DNA of 35,256 nucleotides from Vibrio sp. CAU 1672 (GCF_029223195.1 NZ_JARHUF010000032.1:1-35256); one strand, 5' to 3'; shown: positions 1 to 7,956, numbered from the stretch's first letter. Notes: generated by a model not told the origin, from the letters alone. Program-made: numbers and translations.

Positions 1-27
1 ACCTGCCAATAGCAGGTAAGCCACTGC

Positions 28-104
28 GGAGTGGTAGTTCAGTTGGTTAGAATACCGGCCTGTCACGCCGGGGGTCGCGGGTTCGAGTCCCGTCCACTCC
101 GCCA
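28..104 (+). tRNA. tRNA-Asp (GTC)
   Basis: A 77-nt cloverleaf with encoded CCA. The acceptor arm GGAGTGG pairs with CCACTCC, the anticodon GTC lies at 62-64, and the T arm carries GGTTCGAGTCC. It is close to E. coli tRNA-Asp as I recall it. It is followed by a short terminator-like hairpin and then tRNA-Trp. This pair commonly follows 5S rRNA in enterobacterial and Vibrio rrn operons, so the window probably begins just past such an operon; the 5S gene itself is not visible. A small hairpin at 1-17 lies in the spacer upstream. Confidence 0.97.
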
Positions 105-113
105 CTTATTCAG

Positions 114-138
114 AAGCCTCGCTCTTGCGAGGTTTTTT
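114..138 (+). terminator. Terminator-like hairpin between tRNA-Asp and tRNA-Trp
   Basis: CCTCGC (117-122) pairs with GCGAGG (127-132) around a TCTT loop and is followed by six T. It looks like a Rho-independent terminator after tRNA-Asp. It may be partial, because tRNA-Trp follows within 25 bases with no obvious promoter of its own. Confidence 0.7.
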
Positions 139-162
139 CGAATCTATAAGATGAAAATCTAC

Positions 163-239
<77 letters not shown>

Positions 240-244
240 TATTC

Positions 245-275
245 AAGGCTCTAGTCGAAAGACTAGAGCCTTTTT
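245..275 (+). terminator. Rho-independent terminator after tRNA-Trp
   Basis: A perfect 10-bp stem GGCTCTAGTC/GACTAGAGCC (247-256/261-270) with a GAAA tetraloop and five T. It ends the tRNA-Asp/tRNA-Trp transcript. The same architecture (stem ending AGTC-GAAA-GACT) recurs at 418-443 after the tRNA-Trp remnant. Confidence 0.93.
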
Positions 276-300
276 GCATTCTTAGTGCTTTAACAATCTC

Positions 301-409
301 ATTGGTGGAGCAGCGGATTCCGCAAATAGCAAAAAAGAACGCGCGTGCTAGGAGCCGGAACGCTAGTCCAGTCGGATCTCCGGAGTGCCGGCTCAGTCCA
401 TCCCTGCCA
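301..409 (+). pseudogene. Disrupted tRNA-Trp copy
   Basis: Bases 301-321 repeat the D-arm and anticodon-stem part of tRNA-Trp (ATTGG..GAGCAGCGGATTCC). The segment near 340-352 resembles the variable-loop side (GCGCGTG-TAGGAG), and 398-409 repeats the 3' end (CCATCCCTGCCA). Between them lies unrelated sequence with a 7-bp inverted repeat GAGCCGG/CCGGCTC (352-358/388-394). The 5' acceptor strand and the intact anticodon loop are missing, so no cloverleaf can form. It is followed by its own terminator. I read it as a tandem duplicate of tRNA-Trp that was later interrupted; a recombination scar is also possible. Confidence 0.7.
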
Positions 410-414
410 TATTT

Positions 415-443
415 GAGGCCCAGTCGAAAGACTGGGCTTTTTT
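415..443 (+). terminator. Terminator downstream of the tRNA-Trp remnant
   Basis: An 8-bp stem GCCCAGTC/GACTGGGC (418-425/430-437) with a GAAA loop and six T. It is a diverged duplicate of the terminator at 245-275, which supports a tandem duplication of tRNA gene plus terminator. Confidence 0.85.
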
Positions 444-818
444 GTATCGGTTATTAACTCATCAGGATATACCGCTAATATCAAAGCTTCCTCGTGCTGT
501 TCACCCAATCTTTTCATTCCATTTTCAGGTTCTCGATGCTTTGTCCCGCAAGAAAGGTTGGAGTTTATTCTATGTTCTTTATGGTGTTATGAAGTTATGC
601 CTGATAGACGCCAGTCTCCCAGATTTGCCGATCTGATAAAGTTATACTCCTGCTGTTTCTTTATTGCGGTTAATTTTGCCTAACGGGTTGTTTATTTAAG
701 ATAAGTGACACCTGTAACCTTTTAAAAACTCAGTGTAATCGCCTACGAATAGTTAGATTACAATGCCATTTTTGGGGCTTTCTTGATTACAATACTAGCA
801 CTACACTGTGGGGGTTTT
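444..818. other. Spacer upstream of crcB, no gene seen
   Basis: About 375 bases with no convincing coding frame. The open frames here lack a ribosome site and overlap the tRNA remnant. Near the 3' end the 7-mer GATTACA occurs at 756-762 and 785-791, with its complement TGTAATC at 734-740. This arrangement could be an operator or chance. No fluoride-riboswitch (crcB motif) core is recognisable. Confidence 0.5.
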
Positions 819-1202
819 ATGGGTCAACTTTCTATTTTGGGCTTCATTGCATTAGGTGGTGCAGTCGGGGCGTGTTCGCGTTATTTAGTATCAGAGTTCT
901 GTATTGTTTTGTTCGGGCGGGGATTTCCATATGGCACGTTGACCGTGAATGTGGTGGGATCTTTTATCATGGGGGTGTTAATCGCAGCGTTTGAGACCGA
1001 ATTACTGGCCAGTATGCCATGGCGCCAGGTTATTGGGCTTGGGTTTCTTGGTGCATTAACAACCTTCTCGACCTTTTCAATGGATAACGTATTGCTTATT
1101 CAGCAGGGGGCGTTCTTCAAGATGGGCTTGAATGTACTACTCAATGTCACATTAAGTATTTCTGCTGCATGGTTAGGTTTCTATTTGTTGATGCGCAGCT
1201 AG
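819..1202 (+). CDS. crcB: CrcB/Fluc fluoride ion channel
   Basis: A 127-residue protein, the usual length of CrcB (Fluc), which forms a dimeric inner-membrane channel that exports fluoride. The N terminus has G-GGAVGACSRYL, then GTLTVNVVGSFIMG (the conserved Asn-containing segment), followed by GFLGALTTFSTFSMD (the conserved TTFSTF phenylalanine box). Four hydrophobic helices are apparent. I chose the ATG at 819 because a GGGGG ribosome site lies just upstream and the protein then begins at the family position. An in-frame start at 783 would add 12 residues and has no ribosome site. It stands alone between the tRNA region and the thiamine operon. Confidence 0.95.
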   Translation: MGQLSILGFIALGGAVGACSRYLVSEFCIVLFGRGFPYGTLTVNVVGSFIMGVLIAAFETELLASMPWRQVIGLGFLGALTTFSTFSMDNVLLIQQGAFFKMGLNVLLNVTLSISAAWLGFYLLMRS

Positions 1203-1267
1203 CAGTTTTTTGTAAAACTCATCAAGTCGGCTTGGTTTAATCCTGCCGTTTTTATATACTAATTTCA

Positions 1268-1349
1268 CTTGTCGGAGTGCCATAAGGCTGAGACCGTTAA
1301 TTCGGGATCCGTTGAACCTGATCAGGCTAACACCTGCGAAGGGAACAAG
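1268..1349 (+). promoter_or_regulatory. TPP (THI-box) riboswitch aptamer
   Basis: The P1 stem CTTGT (1268-1272) pairs with ACAAG (1345-1349). The core contains GGAGTGC, the pyrimidine-sensor CTGAGA (1288-1293), and the pyrophosphate-sensor run ACCTGATCAGGCTAACACC followed by GCGAAGGGA. This is the canonical TPP aptamer, sited 182 bases upstream of thiC, so it should lower thi operon expression when thiamine pyrophosphate is abundant. A hairpin ACCAGA/TCTGGT (1363-1379) follows but has no U-run, and AGAAGA (1350-1355) could pair alternatively with TCTTCT (1371-1376). Control is therefore probably translational or Rho-dependent rather than by a classical intrinsic terminator. Confidence 0.95.
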
Positions 1350-1531
1350 AGAAGATACCTACACCAGAGCTCTTCTGGTTAACCTATCAGATAGTCGAAT
1401 GTGGTTATAGACCGGTAGCTGGCACGTATGGCTATTGTGGTCCCTCATCCGATTCCTCTTGTCGCATCTATCCGCCAAGCATTTTTATCCCAATACTTTT
1501 TATCTAGCATAACAAAGCAAGGAAAAATGCT

Positions 1532-3472
1532 ATGTCGAGTCGCAAACAAGCGAGACTGGAAGCAAAACAGTTTATTGATACCCTCTCGGTACAGCCGTAC
1601 CCAAACTCACGTAAAGTTTATGTTGAGGGCTCCCGTTCTGATATTCGAGTGCCAATGCGCGAAATATCATTGGCGGATAGTCTGATCGGTGGTACGAGAG
1701 AAGCGCCGATTTTCGAACCTAACGAACCCATTCGCGTTTATGATACTTCTGGGGTGTATACCGACCCAGAGCATACCATCGACCTCTATAACGGCTTACC
1801 AAAGCTGAGAGAAGGGTGGATTGCAGAACGTGCTGATACTGAGTTGCTGGATGAAGTCAGCTCGGTTTACACAAAAGAACGCCTAGAAGATGAGACATTA
1901 GATGCACTTCGTTATGGTAATCTACCACGTATTCGACGTGCCAGAGGGGGCCAATGTGTCACCCAATTGCATTACGCGCGCAAGGGGATCATCACGCCAG
2001 AGATGGAATTCATTGCTCTGCGAGAAAATATGGGACGTGCGAAATATCGCGATGAAGTGCTAAACCAGCAGCATCCGGGTCAGGACTTTGGGGCTAACCT
2101 TCCTAAGGACATCACTGGGGAATTTGTGCGTAAAGAGGTCGCTGAAGGCCGCGCTATCATTCCTTCTAACATCAACCATCCTGAGTCAGAGCCGATGATC
2201 ATCGGCCGCAACTTCCTCGTTAAAGTCAACGCCAATATTGGTAATTCATCCGTGACCTCGTCCATTGAAGAAGAAGTGGAAAAGCTCGTATGGGCGACAC
2301 GCTGGGGTGGTGATACCGTCATGGATCTTTCTACGGGGCGTAATATTCACGAAACACGTGAGTGGATTCTGCGTAATAGCCCGGTGCCCATCGGTACAGT
2401 TCCGATGTATCAAGCATTGGAAAAGGTCAATGGCATTGCAGAAAACCTTAATTGGGAAGTCATGCGTGACACCTTAATCGAACAAGCCGAGCAGGGGGTG
2501 GATTACTTTACTATCCATGCCGGTTTGTTGCTTCGTTACGTTCCTATGACTGCGAAACGGGTTACTGGCATCGTATCGCGTGGCGGTTCAATTATCGCGA
2601 AATGGTGTCTGGCCCATCATCAGGAAAGCTTTCTTTATACGCACTTTCGTGAGATCTGTGAAATATGTGCTAAGTACGATGTCGCGTTGTCTCTGGGGGA
2701 TGGGTTACGTCCTGGTTCGGTCGCTGACGCCAACGATGAAGCACAGTTCGCAGAACTACGCACTTTGGGTGAGCTGACGAAAATTGCCTGGGAATATGAT
2801 GTACAGGTTATCATTGAAGGCCCTGGCCATGTACCAATGCATATGATCAAAGCCAACATGGAAGAGCAACTGGAGCATTGTCATGAAGCTCCGTTTTATA
2901 CGCTCGGCCCACTGACCACGGATATTGCACCGGGCTATGATCATATCACTTCAGGCATCGGTGCCGCGATGATCGGCTGGTATGGCTGCGCCATGCTGTG
3001 CTATGTGACACCAAAAGAGCATTTGGGCTTACCCAACAAAGAGGACGTGAAGACTGGCCTCATCACCTATAAGCTTGCCGCCCACGCTGCTGACTTAGCC
3101 AAAGGCCACCCTGGCGCGCAGGTACGCGATAATGCGCTGTCTAAAGCGCGTTTTGAGTTCCGTTGGCAGGACCAGTTTAACCTCTCGCTCGATCCAGACA
3201 CGGCTCGAGCGTTACATGACGAAACCCTGCCTCAGGAATCAGGTAAAGTCGCCCATTTTTGCTCAATGTGCGGGCCTAAGTTCTGTTCGATGAAAATCTC
3301 GCAAGAGGTACGTGAGTACGCTAAAGATACCCAGCAAGTAACGGCTGATCAGGCCATTTCAGTCAAGATGCTGGATGATCCACTGGAAGGTATGCGGCAA
3401 AAATCGGAAGAGTTCCGGGCCACTGGCTCTGAGCTTTACCACCCAGCCGTTCATGCAGAGGTTGACGACTAA
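1532..3472 (+). CDS. thiC: Phosphomethylpyrimidine synthase ThiC
   Basis: A 646-residue radical-SAM enzyme that converts aminoimidazole ribotide into HMP-phosphate, the pyrimidine half of thiamine. It has the full family length. The C-terminal cluster motif CSMCGPKFC (residues about 577-585, CX2CX4C) binds the [4Fe-4S] cluster. Other family stretches include ANIGNSS, GGDTVMDLSTG, SRGGSI and EGPGHVPMH. Ribosome site AAGGA (1519-1523) lies 8 bases before the ATG. It is the first gene of the TPP-riboswitch-controlled operon, and its stop codon overlaps the thiE start (TAATG), which suggests translational coupling. Confidence 0.98.
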   Translation: MSSRKQARLEAKQFIDTLSVQPYPNSRKVYVEGSRSDIRVPMREISLADSLIGGTREAPIFEPNEPIRVYDTSGVYTDPEHTIDLYNGLPKLREGWIAERADTELLDEVSSVYTKERLEDETLDALRYGNLPRIRRARGGQCVTQLHYARKGIITPEMEFIALRENMGRAKYRDEVLNQQHPGQDFGANLPKDITGEFVRKEVAEGRAIIPSNINHPESEPMIIGRNFLVKVNANIGNSSVTSSIEEEVEKLVWATRWGGDTVMDLSTGRNIHETREWILRNSPVPIGTVPMYQALEKVNGIAENLNWEVMRDTLIEQAEQGVDYFTIHAGLLLRYVPMTAKRVTGIVSRGGSIIAKWCLAHHQESFLYTHFREICEICAKYDVALSLGDGLRPGSVADANDEAQFAELRTLGELTKIAWEYDVQVIIEGPGHVPMHMIKANMEEQLEHCHEAPFYTLGPLTTDIAPGYDHITSGIGAAMIGWYGCAMLCYVTPKEHLGLPNKEDVKTGLITYKLAAHAADLAKGHPGAQVRDNALSKARFEFRWQDQFNLSLDPDTARALHDETLPQESGKVAHFCSMCGPKFCSMKISQEVREYAKDTQQVTADQAISVKMLDDPLEGMRQKSEEFRATGSELYHPAVHAEVDD

Positions 3473-4869
3473 TGATCAAAATCCTTATTCCGTCATCATT
3501 GATTGAACTGACTGGTATGGTGCAGCAGTGTTTGTTGTTGGCGAATGAACAGGGTTTTACTATCGAAAACGTTGAGTTGGGTGTAAGCCCAACTCAATCT
3601 ATTCAACTCGTTCGCAACCAGAAAATTACGCACTTTAATACTGATCTGAATGATGAGCTCAAAGTTGGATTTGAGCGCTCGTTTACGCTTTATTACCGTT
3701 CAGAGTTGTCGATACAAGAGTGTGCAAATCAGCCTGATGATTCAATTTTTATCGGTATTAAAGATACTCAACTAACCGATGAGAAAGGTAATGCCGTTCA
3801 ATTTGATATCTGGCGTCATCCAATTGATGGTGAAGTCAGGGCGCTTTCCGTTAAACCCATAGCATCAACTCACTTTGAGCCAGAGCGTCATTTAGCCTGG
3901 GTTGTGACTCTGTCTGCACTCGACTTTCCTATCGAAGATGCATTGACTCTGGCAAGGGCAATGACCAGTTCTTTGGCTGGTGTTTCACGTGAAACACTCT
4001 TGGGTGAAGGTCATTTTTCAATAGAGTCGAATCAATGGGCGTGTCAGTTCGCAGACTTCCCAATCCCAGCTCTTGAAGACCGCCGTTTGGGCATTCAGGT
4101 TGGTTGGTCGGCTCTGGGGGAGACAATCAGTTTTCCAACTTTGACTAGGCAAAGTCTTGGGCTTTATCCAGTGGTTGATGATGTCGCGTGGATTGAGCGC
4201 TTATTGCCGCTTGGTATCAATACCATTCAGTTACGTATTAAAAACCGCCAGCAAGCCGACCTAGAGCTACAGATTATTCGAGCGATTGAGCTTGGTCGTC
4301 AGTACAACGCGCAAGTGTTCATTAATGATTACTGGCAGCTCGCCATCAAACATGGCGCGTACGGTGTTCACCTGGGGCAAGAAGACATTGAACAATCGAA
4401 CCTTGCGCAGTTGAGCAAGGCAGGGGTTCACCTTGGTCTTTCTACTCACGGCTACTACGAGTTGCTGCGCATCGTACAGATCCAGCCTAGCTATATCGCA
4501 CTAGGGCATATCTTCCCAACCACAACCAAGCAGATGCCTTCAAAACCACAAGGTTTAGTTCGTTTGGCTTTGTATCAAAAACTGATTGATAGCATTCCTT
4601 ATGGCATTGCTGCGGATGGTGATGCTCAAAACAGTAAAACTTTGGGTTATCCAACGGTAGCAATTGGCGGTATCGAACCGTCGAATGCCAGCCAAGTTTG
4701 GCAATCTGGAGTGTCGAGTTTGGCTGTGGTCAGAGCCATTACTTTGGCTGACTCACCAGAGCCGGTAATTAAGTTCTTTGCAGACCTAATGAAAGAGAGA
4801 CCACGGACATGCGAAAGCCAGATAGCAAGTTCGGTCCCCAAAGGGGAGAACCAACGTGCTCTCAGATAA
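3472..4869 (+). CDS. thiE: Thiamine-phosphate synthase ThiE with N-terminal extension
   Basis: 465 residues, about twice the usual 210 of ThiE. The catalytic TIM-barrel domain is the C-terminal half (about 225-445): TIQLR (diphosphate binding), FINDYWQLA, GVHLGQED, GLSTHG, YIALGHIFPTTTK and VAIGGI. It joins HMP-PP with thiazole phosphate to make thiamine phosphate. The N-terminal ~225 residues lack these motifs. One segment (about 145-175, VVTLSALDFPIEDALTLARAMTSSL) resembles the C-terminal helices of ThiD, the HMP-phosphate kinase, so the extension may be a diverged ThiD-like domain; this is an inference. A perfect parS site (3981-3996) is embedded in codons 170-176. It overlaps thiF by 14 bases. 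Confidence 0.93.
   Translation: MIKILIPSSLIELTGMVQQCLLLANEQGFTIENVELGVSPTQSIQLVRNQKITHFNTDLNDELKVGFERSFTLYYRSELSIQECANQPDDSIFIGIKDTQLTDEKGNAVQFDIWRHPIDGEVRALSVKPIASTHFEPERHLAWVVTLSALDFPIEDALTLARAMTSSLAGVSRETLLGEGHFSIESNQWACQFADFPIPALEDRRLGIQVGWSALGETISFPTLTRQSLGLYPVVDDVAWIERLLPLGINTIQLRIKNRQQADLELQIIRAIELGRQYNAQVFINDYWQLAIKHGAYGVHLGQEDIEQSNLAQLSKAGVHLGLSTHGYYELLRIVQIQPSYIALGHIFPTTTKQMPSKPQGLVRLALYQKLIDSIPYGIAADGDAQNSKTLGYPTVAIGGIEPSNASQVWQSGVSSLAVVRAITLADSPEPVIKFFADLMKERPRTCESQIASSVPKGENQRALR
3981..3996. promoter_or_regulatory. parS site (ParB nucleation), perfect 16-mer
   Basis: The exact palindrome TGTTTCACGTGAAACA, identical to the chromosomal parS consensus known from Bacillus subtilis and matching the Vibrio chromosome I form. 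It lies inside thiE and is read as Gly-Val-Ser-Arg-Glu-Thr-Leu. ParB1 should load here to build the origin-proximal partition complex for ParA1-driven segregation. Confidence 0.93.
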
Positions 4870-5617
4870 AGAATTCATTCGCTATCAGCGCCAAGTCGCT
4901 TTGCCTGAAATTGGTGAAAACGGTCAGGGGCAACTGGGTCAATCCCATGTGTTGATTATCGGTTGTGGTGGATTAGGTAGTGCGGCGAGTTTGTACTTAG
5001 CGGCGGCAGGTGTCGGCAAAATTGTCGTGGTTGATGATGACAAGGTCGATAGCAGTAATTTGCAAAGGCAAGTGATCTACCGCGAGCAAGATTTACACGT
5101 AGCAAAAACAGCGGCTACGGAAAGACAGCTCTTTGAACTCAACTCAATGGTTCAGGTGCGCGCGATCAACAAGCGATTAGACAAAGCACAATTGCAGCTC
5201 GAAATCATGTTGGCGGATGTGGTGTTGGATTGCAGCGACAACATGCCAACCCGGCAATTGATCAATCAAACCTGTTTCGAACAAAAAAAACCGTTAATCT
5301 CCGCGGCTGCGATTGGCTGGCAGGGGCAGTTTGCTGTGTTTGATTATCACAAGCCGTCGGAGCACTCCGGTTGCTACCGCTGCTTGTATCCCTTCGACAA
5401 ACTGCAGCAAACGCAAAAGTGCAGTGAGAGTGGGATTGTTGGTCCGGTGGTTGGCACGCTTGGCAATTATCAAGCATTGGCGGCGATTCAAAAGCTGGCA
5501 GTGGGCCAGTTCTGCGTTGAGACGAGCAAGCTACACATTTTTGATGGTTTGCGTATGCAGTGGCAAACCTTAGCAATTAATAGAGATAAACAGTGTCAGG
5601 TTTGTGGTCAGAACTAG
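4856..5617 (+). CDS. thiF: Sulfur-carrier adenylyltransferase ThiF
   Basis: A 253-residue E1-like enzyme that adenylates the C-terminal Gly of ThiS so that it can accept sulfur for thiazole synthesis. It shows the nucleotide-binding GCGGLGSAASLYLAAAGVG (from about residue 37), the VVDDDKVDSSNLQRQ strand-turn with the catalytic Arg, the DCSDNMPTR segment, and two zinc CX2C pairs (CYRC near 180 and CQVC at the C terminus). The start is GTG at 4856 behind a strong AGGGGAG ribosome site (within thiE). The gene overlaps the end of thiE by 14 bases. Its length matches ThiF rather than the longer MoeB-rhodanese fusions. Confidence 0.95.
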   Translation: MLSDKEFIRYQRQVALPEIGENGQGQLGQSHVLIIGCGGLGSAASLYLAAAGVGKIVVVDDDKVDSSNLQRQVIYREQDLHVAKTAATERQLFELNSMVQVRAINKRLDKAQLQLEIMLADVVLDCSDNMPTRQLINQTCFEQKKPLISAAAIGWQGQFAVFDYHKPSEHSGCYRCLYPFDKLQQTQKCSESGIVGPVVGTLGNYQALAAIQKLAVGQFCVETSKLHIFDGLRMQWQTLAINRDKQCQVCGQN

Positions 5618-5680
5618 GCAAACGGGCATTTCAGTAATCAGGTTTTAAGTGATTGTTGGCATTCAGGAGAGTCAGAAGCA

Positions 5681-5950
5681 ATGACACCATCTAACTATTT
5701 AATGCAGGAACAGCCAATAGCTGAACCCCATGTTACTGATCGCGACTTAGTTACCATTGTGATCAACGAGCAGTTACAGCAAGTCGCGCGTCAGGCAAAT
5801 TTGCAGCAAATCATTCGCCAGTTTGAGCTACCGGAAATGGGGTGTGTTTTTGCGATCAACAACAATGTCGTACCGCGCAGCGAATGGGCGAGTACACTAC
5901 TTTCTGAGGGAGATCGTATCTCTCTGTTTCAGGCCATCGCAGGGGGGTAA
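5681..5950 (+). CDS. thiS: Sulfur carrier protein ThiS
   Basis: An 89-residue ubiquitin-like sulfur carrier ending in the required Gly-Gly, where ThiF adds AMP and sulfur is then loaded as a thiocarboxylate. The C-terminal part (VFAINNNVVPRSEWASTLLSEGDRI) is typical ThiS. The protein is about 20 residues longer than usual. The ATG at 5681 has an AGGAG site about 10 bases upstream, while the later in-frame ATG at 5702 has none, so the N-terminal extension appears real. A 63-base gap separates it from thiF, and thiG follows 5 bases after its stop. Confidence 0.93.
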   Translation: MTPSNYLMQEQPIAEPHVTDRDLVTIVINEQLQQVARQANLQQIIRQFELPEMGCVFAINNNVVPRSEWASTLLSEGDRISLFQAIAGG

Positions 5951-5955
5951 AGTCG

Positions 5956-6723
5956 ATGCTAAAGATTGGTGATAAAGAGTTTAACTCAAGATTATTTACC
6001 GGAACGGGAAAATTTGCCAACAACCGTTTGATGGCCGAAGCAATTCGGGTATCGGGTTCCCAGTTGGCTACGATGGCGTTAAAGCGCGTGGACGTGAACG
6101 ATCAACAAGACGATATTTTGCAGCCCTTGGTTAAAGCGGGAGTGAACTTGCTACCGAACACTTCCGGTGCAAAAAATGCCAAGGATGCAGTGTTTGCCGC
6201 GCAGCTGGCTCGCGAAGCGTTGGGTACCAATTGGCTCAAACTGGAAATTCATCCAGATCCAAAATACTTGATGCCAGATCCGATTGAGACACTTACCGCT
6301 GCTGAACAACTGGTACGCGAAGGTTTTATTGTGTTGCCTTACTGTCATGCTGACCCTGTCTTGTGTAAACGATTGGAAGAAGTGGGCTGTGCAGCGGTAA
6401 TGCCACTAGGTGCGCCGATTGGTTCAAACAAAGGCATTGTGTCTCACGACTTCTTAGAAATCATCATCGACCAAGCGAACGTTCCCGTCGTGGTGGATGC
6501 CGGAATAGGGGCGCCGTCTCATGCGGCTCGGGCAATGGAAATGGGGGCGGATGCGGTGTTAGTCAATACGGCCATCGCTGCCGCGTGCGATCCGGTTGCG
6601 ATGGCGAGAGCATTCAAAATGGCGGTGGAGTCTGGACGTATCGCTCATGAAGCTGGACTTGCTGGTCAGGTGTCCCACGCCGTGGCGTCGAGCCCACTGA
6701 CGGCATTCTTAGAGGAGCTATAA
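5956..6723 (+). CDS. thiG: Thiazole synthase ThiG
   Basis: A 255-residue (beta/alpha)8 enzyme that condenses deoxyxylulose phosphate, dehydroglycine and ThiS-thiocarboxylate into the thiazole. Family features are LFTGTGKF near the N terminus, the NWLKLEIHPD segment (Lys about 96) carrying the Schiff-base lysine, VMPLGAPIGSNKGI, and VVDAGIGAPSHAA-AMEMGADAVLVNTAIA. Length is normal. It starts 5 bases after thiS, with the G-rich end of thiS (AGGGGGG) serving as ribosome site. Confidence 0.97.
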   Translation: MLKIGDKEFNSRLFTGTGKFANNRLMAEAIRVSGSQLATMALKRVDVNDQQDDILQPLVKAGVNLLPNTSGAKNAKDAVFAAQLAREALGTNWLKLEIHPDPKYLMPDPIETLTAAEQLVREGFIVLPYCHADPVLCKRLEEVGCAAVMPLGAPIGSNKGIVSHDFLEIIIDQANVPVVVDAGIGAPSHAARAMEMGADAVLVNTAIAAACDPVAMARAFKMAVESGRIAHEAGLAGQVSHAVASSPLTAFLEEL

Positions 6724-6743
6724 GCTCTAAGTGAGAATTACAG

Positions 6744-7856
6744 ATGAGCTTTATTGAACAGTTTAAACAGCTCAATTGGGATGACGTGTCCATGTCGATA
6801 TACGCCAAAACCGGGCAAGACGTGGAGCGTGCGCTGAGTAAATCAAAGCGTGACTTGGAAGATTTCAAAGCGTTAATATCTCCTGCTGCGGAGCCTTATT
6901 TAGAGCAGATGGCTCAGTTGTCGTACTCGGCAACTCGCAAGCGTTTTGGCAATACCATGTCGCTGTATATTCCATTGTACCTTTCTAACCTTTGCGCCAA
7001 TGCCTGTACTTATTGTGGTTTCTCGATGGAGAACCGGATTAAACGCCGGACGCTCAACAAGGACGAAGTCGTTGCAGAAGTAGATGCCATCAAGCGAATG
7101 AAGTTCGACAGTGTATTACTGGTCACCGGTGAGCATGAAACCAAAGTAGGGATGAAGTATTTCCGTGAAATGGTGCCGATGATTAAGCAGCAGTTTAGCT
7201 ATCTGGCGATGGAAGTGCAGCCTCTTGACCAAGACGAATATGCCGAGCTTAAAACGCTAGGTTTGGATGCCGTGATGGTTTATCAGGAAACCTACCAACC
7301 ATCGACCTATGCCGAACACCACCTGCGGGGTAACAAGATGGACTTTGAGTACCGGCTAGAAACGCCGGATCGGTTGGCCAGGGCTGGTATCGATAAGATT
7401 GGTATTGGCGCTTTGATTGGTTTGGATGAATGGCGAACCGACGGTTTCTATGTTGCGGCACATCTCGATTATCTTGAACGTACTTATTGGCAAAGTCGTT
7501 ATTCGATTTCGTTCCCCCGGTTACGTCCCTGTGAGGGTGGGCTACAGCCAAAATCAGTGATGAGTGACAGACAACTTGTGCAGCTTATTTGCGCGTATCG
7601 GTTGTTAAATCCGGAAGTGGAGCTGTCGTTGTCCACCCGCGAGTCTGCCCATTTCAGAGATAACGTACTACCGCTCGGCATTACCACGATGTCTGCTGCC
7701 TCGAAAACTCAGCCGGGTGGTTATGCGATGCAAGACGTTGAGTTAGAGCAATTTGCAATCAGTGATGAGCGAAGTGCGGCATCGGTCGAAGCGATGATCC
7801 AGGCTAAAGGCTTTGACCCGGTATGGCGCGATTGGCATGTCGCTTATTCTGGCTAG
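6744..7856 (+). CDS. thiH: 2-iminoacetate (dehydroglycine) synthase ThiH
   Basis: A 370-residue radical-SAM tyrosine lyase that splits tyrosine to give dehydroglycine for ThiG, releasing p-cresol. The cluster motif is CANACTYCGF (CX3CX2C, about residues 84-91), followed by FSMENRIKRRTL. The C-terminal part contains SFPRLRP and STRESAHFRDN-LPLGIT-MSAASKT-PGGY, all typical of ThiH. It is the last gene of the thi operon. Choice of ThiH over the aerobic oxidase ThiO is normal for gammaproteobacteria. The ribosome site is weak. Confidence 0.97.
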   Translation: MSFIEQFKQLNWDDVSMSIYAKTGQDVERALSKSKRDLEDFKALISPAAEPYLEQMAQLSYSATRKRFGNTMSLYIPLYLSNLCANACTYCGFSMENRIKRRTLNKDEVVAEVDAIKRMKFDSVLLVTGEHETKVGMKYFREMVPMIKQQFSYLAMEVQPLDQDEYAELKTLGLDAVMVYQETYQPSTYAEHHLRGNKMDFEYRLETPDRLARAGIDKIGIGALIGLDEWRTDGFYVAAHLDYLERTYWQSRYSISFPRLRPCEGGLQPKSVMSDRQLVQLICAYRLLNPEVELSLSTRESAHFRDNVLPLGITTMSAASKTQPGGYAMQDVELEQFAISDERSAASVEAMIQAKGFDPVWRDWHVAYSG

Positions 7857-7880
7857 TTCGCTAAGCAAGCAGCGGGGTAT

Positions 7881-7896
7881 TGTTTCACGTGAAACA
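7881..7896. promoter_or_regulatory. parS site, perfect 16-mer
   Basis: Exact TGTTTCACGTGAAACA in the 172-base spacer between thiH and the aminopeptidase gene on the other strand. It is the second perfect copy, 3.9 kb from the first, and lies outside any gene. Confidence 0.93.
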
Positions 7897-7956
7897 TCTT
7901 AAAGCTGGCAACGCGGGAGCCCAGAGCGTCTAGCACACAAGGTCTAGATTCATGTA

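Noticed and set aside
679..700. Integron attC-like CCTAACGGGTTG
   Set aside because: A bare core-like heptamer without the paired R/L boxes or a cassette; not enough for an integron site.
660..818. Fluoride riboswitch before crcB
   Set aside because: The conserved GG-GAUG/UUCGCC core and downstream AUGAC-type block are not found; only a GATTACA repeat is visible.
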